Assembly (NCBI RefSeq): GCF_020075495.1
Contig: NZ_JABYQT010000004.1
Location: forward strand, 248,001-312,000
Length of the DNA stretch: 64,000 bases
Source of the DNA: Vreelandella aquamarina
Lineage (GTDB): Bacteria > Pseudomonadota > Gammaproteobacteria > Pseudomonadales > Halomonadaceae
Direction of reading: 5' to 3'
In this document: positions 1 through 8,657 of the stretch, piece after piece
How the letters are laid out: every line of letters begins with the position of its first letter
Position numbering within the stretch: the stretch's first letter is position 1
The notes under the pieces: generated by a model
What the model saw: the letters and a program-made list of their open reading frames with translations, nothing else
Told to the model about the DNA's origin: nothing
Databases searched by the model: none
Made by a program: the position numbers and the translations under genes

Positions 1-42
1 GAATCCTACAATGGTGCATCTCTATCAGGCGCTGGTCATCAC

Positions 43-180
43 ATGGCACACCAGAAACCGCACCTTCCAACGAAAACGTGCCCGGTCTGTGAGCGCCCGT
101 TCACCTGGCGCAAGAAGTGGGCTCGGGATTGGGAGAACGTCGTCTACTGCTCGCAGCGGTGTCGGCGTCAGGGCGCATGA
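43..180 (+). CDS. DUF2256 family small zinc-ribbon-like protein
   Basis: A 45-residue protein that starts at an ATG and ends in TGA. It has two Cys pairs: CPVC at residues 13-16 and C-x3-C at 36-40. Between them lies the basic, Trp-rich stretch RPFTWRKKW. This pattern, together with the LPTK segment just before the first Cys pair, is the signature of the DUF2256 family, small proteins often found next to photolyase or cryptochrome-like genes. The paired Cys suggest a single bound metal ion; the function is unknown. The upstream neighbour lies outside the window, so context cannot be checked. It is followed by a strong bidirectional terminator and convergent trmB. Confidence 0.8.
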   Translation: MAHQKPHLPTKTCPVCERPFTWRKKWARDWENVVYCSQRCRRQGA

Positions 181-202
181 TGACGGCGGCTGGCCGCCAC
201 TA

Positions 203-227
203 AAAAGCCGCCATGACGGCGGCTTTT
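203..227. terminator. Bidirectional rho-independent terminator
   Basis: A perfect stem (AAAAGCCGCC / GGCGGCTTTT) with a 5-base loop, flanked by an A-run on one side and a T-run on the other. It can therefore end both the DUF2256 gene on the plus strand and trmB on the minus strand. Confidence 0.85.
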
Positions 228-245
228 GCGATCAGGCGGTCTGGC

Positions 246-989
246 TTACGCCTCACGCCGATAGATCAGATCCCACACGCCGTGGCCGAGCTTTTCGCCA
301 CGCGCCTCGAACTTGGTCAGCGGACGAAATGCCGGGCGAGGTACGTAGGGCGCGGTATCCGTGCCTGCGGTATTGGCATAGCCCGGAGCGGCTTCCATGA
401 CCTCGGCCATCCACTCGGCGTAGGCTTCCCAGTCAGTGGCCATGTGGAAGGTGCCGCCATCCTTCAGGCGCGTGCGAATCAGCTCGACGAACGCCGGTTG
501 CACGATGCGCCGCTTGTGGTGCTTCTTCTTTGGCCAGGGGTCGGGGAAGAACAGTTGCACGGTGGTGATCGAGCCTTCAGGCAGGCACTGCTCGAGCACG
601 GCGAGGGCATCTTCTTTATAGACGCGCAGGTTGGTCAGGCCACGCTTGTCCACCTCATCGAGCAGTTTGCCTACCCCCGGTGAATGTACTTCGATGCCGA
701 TAAAGTCGGTATCCGGGTGGGTTTCTGCCTGTTCGATCAGCGAATTGCCCATGCCGAAGCCGATCTCGACCACGCGCTGTGCCTGGCGCCCGAACAACGC
801 GTCCAGGTCCTGCCGGCCGTCGGCGATCGTGAGGCCAAAGCGCGGCCATACCTCTTCCAGGCCGCGGGTCTGTGCCTGGGTCATGCGGCCTGCACGGATG
901 ACGTAGCTCTTGATCCCCCGACGGTGCAGCGGTGCATCCGGGCCTTCAGGGCCGGTGGAAGATTCATCGGGTGTTTGAATGTCAGTCAT
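246..989 (-). CDS. trmB: tRNA (guanine-N7-)-methyltransferase
   Basis: This SAM-dependent methyltransferase makes m7G46 in the variable loop of tRNA. It has the Rossmann SAM motif [11 protein letters not shown] (residues 73-83), the family-specific block [15 protein letters not shown] (147-161), and a C-terminal TKFE...GxxVWDL segment. The ATG start is preferred over an upstream in-frame TTG because GAGAG precedes it and because it leaves a 5-base gap after the thiG stop. The protein is about 247 residues, normal for TrmB. It is the last gene of thiS-thiG-trmB, an arrangement also seen in pseudomonads. The N-terminal ~20 residues are low-complexity and variable in the family. Confidence 0.96.
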   Translation of the reverse strand: MTDIQTPDESSTGPEGPDAPLHRRGIKSYVIRAGRMTQAQTRGLEEVWPRFGLTIADGRQDLDALFGRQAQRVVEIGFGMGNSLIEQAETHPDTDFIGIEVHSPGVGKLLDEVDKRGLTNLRVYKEDALAVLEQCLPEGSITTVQLFFPDPWPKKKHHKRRIVQPAFVELIRTRLKDGGTFHMATDWEAYAEWMAEVMEAAPGYANTAGTDTAPYVPRPAFRPLTKFEARGEKLGHGVWDLIYRREA

Positions 990-994
990 GTCTC

Positions 995-1786
995 TCAACC
1001 GTTGATACGGCCAGCAAAAGGGGAGGAGGGGTCGGCGTTCTGGCGGCGCGGCATACGGCCGGCCAGAAACGCATCGCGCCCGGCTTCCACGGCATTTTTC
1101 ATGGCCCGTGCCATGCGCAGCGGCTCACGCGCGTGGGCGATGGCGGTGTTCAATAACACGCCATCGCAGCCAAGCTCCATGGCCATGGCGGCATCCGAGG
1201 CGGTACCGATGCCGGCATCGACCAGTACCGGCACGCGGCTCTGCTCGACGATCAGGCGCACGTTGTGCGGGTTCTGGATGCCGTGGCCGGAGCCGATCAG
1301 CGAGCCCAGCGGCATGATGGCGCAGCAGCCCATGGCTTCAAGCTCACGGGCGACAATCGGGTCGTCGCTGGTGTATACCATGACGTCAAAGCCATCGGCC
1401 AGAAGCGTCTCGGCGGCTTTCAGGGTTTCGACCACATTGGGGTAGAGCGTGGTGTCGTCGCCCAGTACTTCCAGCTTGACGAGGTTGTGCCCATCCAGCA
1501 GCTCGCGAGCCAGGCGGCAGGTGCGCACGGCGTCCTTGGCGGTATAGCAGCCGGCGGTGTTGGGCAACAGGGTGTAGCGCGACGGCGAGATGACGTCGAG
1601 CAGGTTGGGTCCATCTTCCTGACCAAGGTTGGTGCGGCGCACGGCAAAGGTGACGATCTCGGCGCCACTTTCGGCAATGGCCGCGCCGGTTTCATCGAAG
1701 TCCTTGTATTTGCCGGTGCCCACCAGCAGGCGAGAGCGGAAGTCGCGTCCGGCAATGGTAAACGGCGTATCGGTGTGCAGTGTCAT
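995..1786 (-). CDS. thiG: Thiazole synthase ThiG
   Basis: ThiG forms the thiazole phosphate of thiamine from deoxyxylulose phosphate, dehydroglycine or iminoglycine, and ThiS-thiocarboxylate sulfur. It is a TIM barrel. The Schiff-base lysine is K104, in the motif NLVKLEV, and the phosphate-binding motif [11 protein letters not shown] lies near residue 190. At 263 residues it is the usual length. It follows thiS with a gap of about 60 bases and nearly abuts trmB. The substrate DXP comes from dxs, which also lies in this window near 57 kb. Confidence 0.97.
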   Translation of the reverse strand: MTLHTDTPFTIAGRDFRSRLLVGTGKYKDFDETGAAIAESGAEIVTFAVRRTNLGQEDGPNLLDVISPSRYTLLPNTAGCYTAKDAVRTCRLARELLDGHNLVKLEVLGDDTTLYPNVVETLKAAETLLADGFDVMVYTSDDPIVARELEAMGCCAIMPLGSLIGSGHGIQNPHNVRLIVEQSRVPVLVDAGIGTASDAAMAMELGCDGVLLNTAIAHAREPLRMARAMKNAVEAGRDAFLAGRMPRRQNADPSSPFAGRING

Positions 1787-1849
1787 AGCGGATCCTGGAT
1801 AAAGCGCGTGAAATAGGCGTTCGCCCGCGGTGAGGCCAGGGCCTGCGGC

Positions 1850-2050
1850 TCACCCACCGCCGATGGCGTGCACGACTTCCACCTGATCGCCCTGGCCCAG
1901 GCGGGTGGTGGCCAGCTGGCTGCGCGGCACGATCTCTTCGTTGATCTCGACCGCCACGCGCCGGCCGGCAAGCCCCAACCGCTCGATCAGGTCGGCGGCA
2001 GTGAGCTCGGCATCCAGCGTATAAGGCTCGCCATTGAGTTGGATGTGCAT
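1850..2050 (-). CDS. thiS: Sulfur carrier protein ThiS
   Basis: A 66-residue ubiquitin-like sulfur carrier that begins MHIQLNGEPYTL and ends VVHAIGGG. The C-terminal Gly-Gly is adenylated and thiocarboxylated to donate sulfur to ThiG; the three-glycine end is typical of pseudomonad-type ThiS. The first Met chosen is the one that gives the standard family length. It heads the thiS-thiG-trmB unit. No TPP riboswitch was recognised in the 160 bases upstream. Confidence 0.95.
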   Translation of the reverse strand: MHIQLNGEPYTLDAELTAADLIERLGLAGRRVAVEINEEIVPRSQLATTRLGQGDQVEVVHAIGGG

Positions 2051-2210
2051 AAGGCTGTCTCGTCTATCGAGGCATAGGGTCAGAGTGTAAGGACACGGGA
2101 TAAACCCTAGCGAAATACCATGTAGTCGCCCTATTGTAGCGTTTTCCGGCGGGGCAAGGTATGGCGAGCCCTGGCCGCGACAGAAATATTCATTCGGAAA
2201 AGGAGCAGGC

Positions 2211-2594
2211 ATGCGGCGTGATGAGCGAATGATCGGGTGTGGGGTGGCGCTGTCCGGCGTGCTGATGGTGGTTCTCGGCGCCTACGCGGCCCACGGCCTG
2301 GCCGAGCGGGCCAGCGCCGCCATGGTGAGCGTCATGGAGACCGGCGTGCGCTATCAGGCGTGGCATACGCTGGCGGTACTTGGCGTGCTGGTGGCCCAGC
2401 GGATATTCAACCTGCCCGGCTGGCGCTGGGTGGCGGGACTGTGGGCGCTGGGCGTGGTGGGCTTTTCGGGCTCGCTTTACCTGATGGCCCTGGCCGGGCT
2501 GCGGGTGGGTATTATCACGCCGATGGGCGGGGTGCTGCTGATGGCCGGCTGGCTGGCCCTGGCAGTCAGCGTTATCAGAGCGCCCCGCGGCTAA
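2211..2594 (+). CDS. DUF423 family inner-membrane protein
   Basis: A 127-residue protein with four hydrophobic segments, roughly residues 10-28, 48-65, 73-92 and 98-122. The motifs LGAYAAHGL near the N terminus, TGVRYQAWHTLAV in the middle and a late ITPMGG are typical of DUF423 (E. coli YgdD class). The function is unknown. AAAGGAGC precedes the ATG at a good distance. It is divergent from thiS, as in many gammaproteobacteria, and its last 20 bases overlap the convergent mocA-like gene. Confidence 0.85.
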   Translation: MRRDERMIGCGVALSGVLMVVLGAYAAHGLAERASAAMVSVMETGVRYQAWHTLAVLGVLVAQRIFNLPGWRWVAGLWALGVVGFSGSLYLMALAGLRVGIITPMGGVLLMAGWLALAVSVIRAPRG

Positions 2595-3186
2595 GGTCGA
2601 CAGGCGTGTCGATATCCTGAAACAGGCCGCCGTCCGCCATGTCGTATTCGTGGTACCGGCAGGGGTGACGGCGAATCACCTCGCGTGCCCCGCTGGCGCC
2701 GCTCAGCGCTTCGAGTTCAGGCCACAGGGTACGCCCGAAGATGACCGGATGCCCCGGCTTGCCGGCATGACACGGCCGCAAGATGGTATCGGGCGTGGCC
2801 CGCTGCTGAAGCGCCGTTAGCGCCTCCCGGCTTATCCAGGGCATATCGCCCAGCAGTATGGCCACGGCAGTAGCGTTGCTTGTCGCTGTATCGCGGCCAA
2901 GTGAGGTCACCGCTTCGGCCATGCTTGCTCCCAGGCCACGATGCGCCTGGCGAACGCGAATCAGCGCAACGTCGTCTGCCAATCCCAGCCGTGCCGCCTC
3001 ATCCTCTTCACGGATCACCACGCGGATATGGGCAAATGCCTGGCGGGCGCGGGCTACCGTGGCGGCCAGTAGCGTTTGCCCGCTGGCCAGGCGCGCCAGG
3101 CGCTTGTCGTCGTCACCAAAGCGGCGCGAATAGCCGGCGGCCATTACCAGGGCGACCACCAGGGGGCTGGCGGCGTCAGAGCGCAT
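2575..3186 (-). CDS. mocA: MocA-like molybdenum cofactor nucleotidyltransferase
   Basis: A 203-residue MobA-like nucleotidyltransferase with the N-terminal nucleotide-binding signature MAAGYSRRFGDDDK (a relaxed LAAGxSxRxGxDK) and the metal-binding stretch ILLGDMPW. The C-terminal half has GHPVIFG, common in the MocA/YgfJ group. MocA transfers CMP from CTP to Mo-molybdopterin to give the dinucleotide cofactor (MCD) used by xanthine-oxidase-family enzymes. Its placement next to xdhC and paoABC supports that substrate over GTP (MobA), but the choice is inferred from context. Its start overlaps the xdhC stop by 11 bases, implying co-translation. Confidence 0.85.
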   Translation of the reverse strand: MRSDAASPLVVALVMAAGYSRRFGDDDKRLARLASGQTLLAATVARARQAFAHIRVVIREEDEAARLGLADDVALIRVRQAHRGLGASMAEAVTSLGRDTATSNATAVAILLGDMPWISREALTALQQRATPDTILRPCHAGKPGHPVIFGRTLWPELEALSGASGAREVIRRHPCRYHEYDMADGGLFQDIDTPVDLSRGAL

Positions 3187-4165
3187 CCAGCGCCCTGCCG
3201 TGCTGAACGCGCACGATGTCGGCCATGACCGCGAGCGCGATTTCGGCCGGCGTCTTGCTGCCCAGTGCCAGACCTATCGGCATATGGATACGGGCAATCT
3301 CGGCGTCACTTAGCCCGCCGGAGCGCCTCAGCCGCTCTGCCCGCGCCGCTGAGGTGCGAGCAGATCCCATCACGCCGATATAAAAGGCGGGCGTGCGCAC
3401 CGCCTCCATCATCGCCAGGTCATCAATTCTTGGGTCGTGGGTGAGCGCCACGATGGCAGTGGCATCGTGGCAGCGGTGGGTGGCAATGTACCGGGAAGGC
3501 AGCTCTGCCTTGACGGTCGCGCCGGGAACGTCAAACGCCTGGCAGGCGGCGGCGTCGGGGTCGCAGACGATCACTTCAAAACCCAGGGTGACGGCAAACG
3601 CGGCACAGGCGCTGGAGACTGGCGAAATACCGGCGATGATCAGCCGCCGGGTGGGAGCAAGGCGCATGCTTACCCGGTGTGGCGCATGCTCGTCGGCAGG
3701 CCATATCACCCGCGGCCCGAGTGAGGTGTCTTCGGAAAAGCAGCGCGTGCCACGGTGGATATCGACGTGGCGCATGAGCGGCTGGTGGCCTTCAAGTGCC
3801 GCCTTCAACGTGTCCAGGTGCGCCAGGGTATTCGGCGTGGCGGGCAAACGCTCCACCAGTACCTCCAGAATGCCGCCGCAGGGCAGCGTGATATGCCCGC
3901 CCCGTTCATCGTCGGCATCACCGTAGCGTATGACGCAGACGGCCTGTTCGAACTGCCCCTCGCCTAGGCGCGCAATGAAATCATCCTCGACACAGCCGCC
4001 GGAGAGCGACCCGCGGTGCCGGCCATCCCGGGTGACTGACATCCACGAGCCGGGGGCGCGAGGCGATGAGCCGAAGGTGGCCAGCACGGTGCAAAGCCAG
4101 ATCGTTTCGCCCTCTCGGGACCAGGTAAGCGCTTGTTCGATAACCTGCAGGTCCAAATGTTGCAT
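3176..4165 (-). CDS. paoD: XdhC/PaoD-type molybdenum cofactor insertion chaperone
   Basis: An XdhC/CoxI family protein. Members bind the molybdenum cofactor, keep it sulfurated and insert it into the large subunit of xanthine-oxidase-type enzymes. The N-terminal domain shows ATFGSSPRAPGSWM and SLSGGCVEDDF; the C-terminal Rossmann-like domain begins near LIIAGISPVS and ends with IGLALGSKTPAEIAL. Two in-frame upstream ATGs exist. I prefer the start that gives MQHLDLQVIEQAL because homologous proteins begin there and GGAAA precedes it; the alternative start at 4231 would add 22 residues. It is divergent from paoA, matching the paoABCD association known in E. coli. Confidence 0.88.
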   Translation of the reverse strand: MQHLDLQVIEQALTWSREGETIWLCTVLATFGSSPRAPGSWMSVTRDGRHRGSLSGGCVEDDFIARLGEGQFEQAVCVIRYGDADDERGGHITLPCGGILEVLVERLPATPNTLAHLDTLKAALEGHQPLMRHVDIHRGTRCFSEDTSLGPRVIWPADEHAPHRVSMRLAPTRRLIIAGISPVSSACAAFAVTLGFEVIVCDPDAAACQAFDVPGATVKAELPSRYIATHRCHDATAIVALTHDPRIDDLAMMEAVRTPAFYIGVMGSARTSAARAERLRRSGGLSDAEIARIHMPIGLALGSKTPAEIALAVMADIVRVQHGRALDAL

Positions 4166-4381
4166 TTCAAACGTTTCCAATCGTTGGCAAACGGCATCCA
4201 TTGCCTGTCTTGCGTGGGGTAGACGTGTCATAGCGTAGCGCACCTGGCGTGAAAGAGGGGGGAGCCACCTGGTTTTGCAAGGTTTGGTCACAGACGTGGG
4301 CTACCTGGCGCAATCGTGTCTATGCTGAATACCTCATGGCATCAAACGAGCGTTAGCAACGCGCAAGGAAGGCAGATAGCA

Positions 4382-4957
4382 ATGAACTTCTCTAATAATG
4401 TCGAAAGACAGACCAAGACCGTGACCTCCGACAGCAGTACCTATTCACTGACCATCAATGGCAAACGCCATACGTTGACGCTGGATAACCGCACCACGCT
4501 TCTGGACGCGCTGCGTGAGCACGTCAAACTCACCGGCAGCAAGAAAGGCTGCGACCACGGCCAGTGCGGCGCGTGCACGGTGAACATCAATGGCGAACGG
4601 GTGAATGCCTGCCTGACCCTGGCCGTCATGCACCAGGACGACGAGATCACCACCATCGAAGGGGTGGGCGACGTCGAGCACATGGACCCGATGCAGCAGG
4701 CGTTCATCGACAACGACGCCTTCCAGTGCGGCTACTGCACGCCGGGCCAGATCTGCTCGGCGAAGGCGACGCTCGACGAGATCCGCGCCGGTATTCCGAG
4801 CCATGTTACCAAGGAGCTTTCAGGCCCCATCGAGATCAGCGATGAGGAGATTCGCGAGCGCATGTCCGGCAACCTGTGCCGCTGCGGCGCCTACGCCAAC
4901 ATTCTGAAAGCCATCAACCAGGTTGCCAAAGAACAAGTTGCCGAGGAGCGGTCATGA
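4382..4957 (+). CDS. paoA: Aldehyde oxidoreductase [2Fe-2S] subunit, PaoA-like
   Basis: The electron-transfer subunit of a molybdenum hydroxylase. The plant-type cluster motif [11 protein letters not shown] is followed by a distal Cys (VNACL). The second, helical cluster domain shows [10 protein letters not shown] and [14 protein letters not shown]. These match E. coli PaoA closely. The E. coli protein starts with a twin-arginine leader; here the ATG preceded by AAGGAAGG gives MNFSNN with no RR motif or hydrophobic stretch. An upstream in-frame ATG at 4316 also adds no leader. The complex is therefore probably cytoplasmic. The stop codon overlaps the start of the FAD subunit (ATGA). Confidence 0.93.
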   Translation: MNFSNNVERQTKTVTSDSSTYSLTINGKRHTLTLDNRTTLLDALREHVKLTGSKKGCDHGQCGACTVNINGERVNACLTLAVMHQDDEITTIEGVGDVEHMDPMQQAFIDNDAFQCGYCTPGQICSAKATLDEIRAGIPSHVTKELSGPIEISDEEIRERMSGNLCRCGAYANILKAINQVAKEQVAEERS

Positions 4958-5904
4958 AAGCCTTTTCCTACGAGCGCATCGACGATGCCGCCCAGGCCGC
5001 CGCACGCGCCTTCGAAGTGCCCGGCAGCAAGTTCATCGCCGGAGGCACCAACCTTCTGGATCTCATGAAGCACGAGATCGAAGTGCCTGCGCACCTGATC
5101 GATATCAACGGCACCGGCCTTGACGATATCGTCGAGACCGACGAGGGCGGCCTGCGCATCGGCGCCTTGGTCAGCAACACTGCCCTGGGCGCCGATGAGC
5201 GTATCCGGCGTGACTATCCGGTGCTGAGCCGGGCGCTTTTCTCGGGTGCCTCGAGCCAGCTGCGCAACAAGGCCTCCACCGGTGGCAACCTGTTGCAGCG
5301 TACTCGCTGCCCGTACTTCTACGATCCGGCCATGCCCTGCAACAAGCGCGAACCCGGCGCGGGCTGCGCAGCGCTCGACGACGGTGCCGACACCCGCCAG
5401 CTGGGCGTGATCGGCACCTCAGACCACTGCATCGCCACGCACCCCTCGGACATGGCCGTTGCCCTTCGCGTGCTGGACGCCGAGGTCGAAACCATCAGCC
5501 CCGAAGGCCAGACGCGCAGGCTCACGCTTGATGAGTTCTATCCGCTTCCCGGCGATACGCCGGAAGTGGAAAGCGCCCTTGAGCCGGGTGAAATCATCAC
5601 CGGTGTGGTACTGCCCGCGCCGGTCGGTGGGCGCCAGCGTTACTACAAGGTGCGCGACCGCGCCTCCTACGCCTTTGCGCTGGTCTCGGTGGCACTGGTC
5701 GAGACCGACGATGGCAAGGGCCGTGTGGCACTGGGTGGCGTGGCCCCCAAACCCTGGCGGCGCGATGATGCCGATGCCGAGCTTGGCAATGGTGCCCAGG
5801 CGGTGATGGCAAAGCTTCTGGACGGTGCGCGCCCTACCGAGGAAAACGCCTACAAGCTGACGCTTGCCGAACGTACGCTGGCCGCCCTGCTGGCAAAGGA
5901 GTGA
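4954..5904 (+). CDS. paoB: Aldehyde oxidoreductase FAD-binding subunit, PaoB-like
   Basis: A 316-residue CO-dehydrogenase-flavoprotein-type FAD subunit. The FAD pyrophosphate motifs are [13 protein letters not shown] (residues 26-38) and [14 protein letters not shown] (106-119). It contains the extra loop with four cysteines (C119, C129, C138, C159) that in E. coli PaoB binds an additional [4Fe-4S] cluster, which separates this group from ordinary xanthine dehydrogenase FAD subunits. E. coli PaoB has 318 residues. It is translationally coupled to paoA and sits 3 bases before paoC. Confidence 0.93.
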   Translation: MKAFSYERIDDAAQAAARAFEVPGSKFIAGGTNLLDLMKHEIEVPAHLIDINGTGLDDIVETDEGGLRIGALVSNTALGADERIRRDYPVLSRALFSGASSQLRNKASTGGNLLQRTRCPYFYDPAMPCNKREPGAGCAALDDGADTRQLGVIGTSDHCIATHPSDMAVALRVLDAEVETISPEGQTRRLTLDEFYPLPGDTPEVESALEPGEIITGVVLPAPVGGRQRYYKVRDRASYAFALVSVALVETDDGKGRVALGGVAPKPWRRDDADAELGNGAQAVMAKLLDGARPTEENAYKLTLAERTLAALLAKE

Positions 5905-5907
5905 TGC

Positions 5908-8088
5908 ATGGACTTTAATCAATCAGCCGACGAGAACCTCTTCGACCGTGCGCGGATCATCGGCAAGCCCCACACTCGGGTCGACGGTGCACTGAAAGTG
6001 ACCGGCACGGCGCCCTACGCCTACGAACGCCATGATGTCGCGGAGAACCCCCTGGTGGGGTACCCGCTGGGATCAAGCATCGCCAAGGGGCGCATCACCC
6101 GCATGGATGCCACGGCGGCGCGCAGCGCCGAGGGCGTGGTGGCAGTGATCACAGCACTCGATATCGATGAGCTGCCCCGCCCCGAAAGCAACGTGGCCAA
6201 GCTGTTTGGCGGCGACATCGTCGAGCACTACCATCAGGCGATTGCCGTGGTCATCGCCGGTACCCTGGAGCAGGCCCGCGCTGCCACAAGGCTCATCGAG
6301 GTGGAGTACGAGGAAACACCCGGCGAGTTCGATCTGGACGATGCCTGGAAACGGTTGCAGGATCGCGACGTGGTTTCCCATGTGGGCGATGTGGATGCGG
6401 CGTTCGAGCGTGCGGACGTGACACTCGACGAGATCTATCACACTTCGTCGCAAAGCCACGCCATGATGGAGCCCCACGCCACGATTGCGGACTGGTGCGA
6501 CGGCAAGAACCTCACGCTGTGGACCTCGAACCAGATGATCGAGTGGTCCCGCCAGGGGCTCGCGACTATCTTCGAGATGGACCCGGAGCATATCCGCCTG
6601 GAGAGCCCCTACATTGGCGGCGGCTTCGGCGGCAAGCTGTGGGTCCGCGCTGACGCGGTGCTGGCCGCACTGGGCTCCCGAGAAACCGGCCGCCCGGTGA
6701 AGGTAGCGCTGCCGCGCCCGTTCATCTTCAATAATGCCACGCACCGCTCCGGCACCGTGCAGCGCCTGCGCATCGCTGCCAACAAGGATGGGCGCATTAC
6801 CGCCTTCGACCACTCGGCGATCTCGCATACGCTGCCCGGCGGTAGCGGCGAGGATGCAGTCAACCAGACGCGCTGCTTCTACGCCGGCGAAAACCGCCGC
6901 GTGGCCCATCATGCCATCGACATGAACCTGCCGGAATCCGCCGACATGCGCGCCCCGGGCGAGGCCACGGGCCTGGCCGTGCTGGAAATCGCCATGGACG
7001 AAATGGCCGAGAAGCTCGGCATGGACCCGGTCGAGTTTCGCATTCTCAACGATACCCAGGTCAATCCGGAAGAGCCCGAAAAGCGCTACAGCGACCGCCA
7101 CTTCGTGGAGTGCCTGCAAAAAGGCGCCGAGGTCTTTGGCTGGAGCGAACGCAACAAGACGCCGGGCAGCCGTCGCGAAGGCCAGTGGCTGATCGGCCAG
7201 GGCATGGCCGGCGCCTACCGCGGCGCGCCCACGCTGGATTCCGGCGCCCGGGTGCACCTGCAAAACGGCCGGCTGATCGTCGAGACCGACATGACCGATA
7301 TCGGCACCGGCTCCTACACCATCATCGCCCAGACCGCTGCCGAAACCATGGGCCTGGAAATGAGCGACGTGGACGTGCGTCTGGGCAACAGCGCCTACCC
7401 GTCAGCATCCGGTTCCGGTGGCCAGATGGGCGCGGCCAGCTCCACCGCCGGTGTGTATGCGGCGTGCGTGGCGCTTCAGGGCGAGATCGAAAAGCGCCTT
7501 GGAATCGAGTCGGCGCGCTTCGAGAATGGCCGTGTGGTGGCCGCGGGTACCGACCTGGCCCTTGGTGAGGTCGCCAACGGCGAAGAGATCGTCGGCGAGG
7601 ATACGCTGCACTTTGGCGACTTCAAGGACGAGCTCGAAATCGGCACCTTCGCGGCGCACTTCGTGGAGGTGGCGGTACACGCCTACACCGGCGAAACTCG
7701 GCTGCGGCGTACCCTTTCGGTGTGCGATGCCGGGCGGATCCTGAACCCGATCACCGCGCGCAGCCAGGTACTGGGCGGCATGACCATGGCCACCGGTGCG
7801 GCGCTGACGGAAAGCCTCAACATCGACACGGCGCGCGGTTTCTTCCCCAACCACGACCTGGCCGGTTACGAAATCGCGGTGCACGCCGACATTCCCGACC
7901 AGGAAGTGATCTTTCTGGACACCCAGGACGGCGCTTCGGCACCGCTCAAGGCCAAGGGGGTGGGCGAGCTCGGTATCTGCGGCGGCGCGGCGGCGATTGC
8001 CAACGCCATGTACAACGCCACCGGCATCCGCCTGCGTGACTACCCGATGACGCTGGATCGCATGCTCGACCGGCTGCCTGGGGCGTAA
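5908..8088 (+). CDS. paoC: Aldehyde oxidoreductase molybdopterin-binding subunit, PaoC-like
   Basis: The catalytic subunit of a xanthine-oxidase-family enzyme that oxidises aldehydes or N-heterocycles to acids or hydroxylated products at a Mo-MCD site. The N-terminal domain starts with the family motif RVDGALKVTGTAPYAYE. Cofactor-binding stretches include SPYIGGGFGGKLW and GSGGQMGAASSTAG. The catalytic base is the Glu of KGVGELGICGG, residue 687 of 726, equivalent to E692 of E. coli PaoC. Full length, no gaps. A good terminator follows. The real substrate cannot be read from sequence. Confidence 0.94.
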   Translation: MDFNQSADENLFDRARIIGKPHTRVDGALKVTGTAPYAYERHDVAENPLVGYPLGSSIAKGRITRMDATAARSAEGVVAVITALDIDELPRPESNVAKLFGGDIVEHYHQAIAVVIAGTLEQARAATRLIEVEYEETPGEFDLDDAWKRLQDRDVVSHVGDVDAAFERADVTLDEIYHTSSQSHAMMEPHATIADWCDGKNLTLWTSNQMIEWSRQGLATIFEMDPEHIRLESPYIGGGFGGKLWVRADAVLAALGSRETGRPVKVALPRPFIFNNATHRSGTVQRLRIAANKDGRITAFDHSAISHTLPGGSGEDAVNQTRCFYAGENRRVAHHAIDMNLPESADMRAPGEATGLAVLEIAMDEMAEKLGMDPVEFRILNDTQVNPEEPEKRYSDRHFVECLQKGAEVFGWSERNKTPGSRREGQWLIGQGMAGAYRGAPTLDSGARVHLQNGRLIVETDMTDIGTGSYTIIAQTAAETMGLEMSDVDVRLGNSAYPSASGSGGQMGAASSTAGVYAACVALQGEIEKRLGIESARFENGRVVAAGTDLALGEVANGEEIVGEDTLHFGDFKDELEIGTFAAHFVEVAVHAYTGETRLRRTLSVCDAGRILNPITARSQVLGGMTMATGAALTESLNIDTARGFFPNHDLAGYEIAVHADIPDQEVIFLDTQDGASAPLKAKGVGELGICGGAAAIANAMYNATGIRLRDYPMTLDRMLDRLPGA

Positions 8089-8117
8089 GCGCCAGGTAAT
8101 ACCGACAGCATAAGAGA

Positions 8118-8151
8118 GACCCAGCCCCGGTAAGTTGGTGCTGGGTCTTTT
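8118..8151 (+). terminator. Rho-independent terminator of paoABC
   Basis: An 8-bp perfect stem, GACCCAGC / GCTGGGTC, with a 14-base loop, followed by TTTTATTTT. It lies about 30 bases after the paoC stop. Confidence 0.85.
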
Positions 8152-8179
8152 ATTTTCTAAAGTGTCGCGTTCCGGCGTG

Positions 8180-8590
8180 TCACGAGGGCAGCGCGTAGCT
8201 TGCGGTCACGTGAACGACCGGGCGAGTATCATCAGCGGCGGAAAATACCTGTACCTCGCCCACACCTAATCGTCGGCCGAGCTTGATCAGCCTGGCGTGG
8301 GCGATGATGTCGTGATCGCCGGAGGCGGCGCGCAGGAAGTGGCAGTTGAAGTCGCTGGTCACCGCCATCGGCTCCGGGCCTATCTGGCCGAGAATCGCCA
8401 CATAAAGCGCCACGTCCGCAAACCCCATCATCGTCGGCCCGCTCACCCGCGGACCGGGACGCAGGTGTTCATGCCCTACTTTCAGGCGCATGGCGGCGCA
8501 CTTGTCACCCACGCTCTCGATTCGCCCCATCCGCTGGGGAAACACCTCGTCCAGAAACTGCTCTATCTCGTCGACGGTCATTACGGTCAT
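8180..8590 (-). CDS. PaaI-family hotdog-fold thioesterase
   Basis: A 136-residue single hotdog-domain protein. The central helix region reads RVSGPTMMGFADVALYVAIL, and the following strand SDFNCHFLRAA fits the PaaI/YbgC-like acyl-CoA thioesterase group (SxNxxFLRPA in many members). AGGACA precedes the ATG. The physiological acyl-CoA is unknown. It is a single gene upstream of malate synthase on the same strand, with a terminator between glcB and this gene's start, so the two are separate transcripts. Confidence 0.82.
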   Translation of the reverse strand: MTVMTVDEIEQFLDEVFPQRMGRIESVGDKCAAMRLKVGHEHLRPGPRVSGPTMMGFADVALYVAILGQIGPEPMAVTSDFNCHFLRAASGDHDIIAHARLIKLGRRLGVGEVQVFSAADDTRPVVHVTASYALPS

Positions 8591-8606
8591 TGTTGTTGTC
8601 CTGTAT

Positions 8607-8637
8607 AAAAAAGCCCCAAGACATACGCCTTGGGGCT
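8607..8637 (-). terminator. Rho-independent terminator of glcB
   Basis: Read on the minus strand: AGCCCCAAG / CTTGGGGCT stem with a short loop, followed by a run of six T. It lies about 20 bases after the glcB stop and overlaps the region upstream of the thioesterase gene. Confidence 0.88.
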
Positions 8638-8657
8638 AGTTGTATCATGAAACCGGC

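Noticed and set aside
2051..2210. TPP riboswitch upstream of thiS
   Set aside because: The conserved CUGAGA and the helix pattern of THI elements were not found.
6073..7263. A 396-codon open frame antisense to paoC
   Set aside because: Low-complexity Ala/Gly/His/Arg-rich translation with no recognisable domain, opposite a well-defined catalytic subunit gene.
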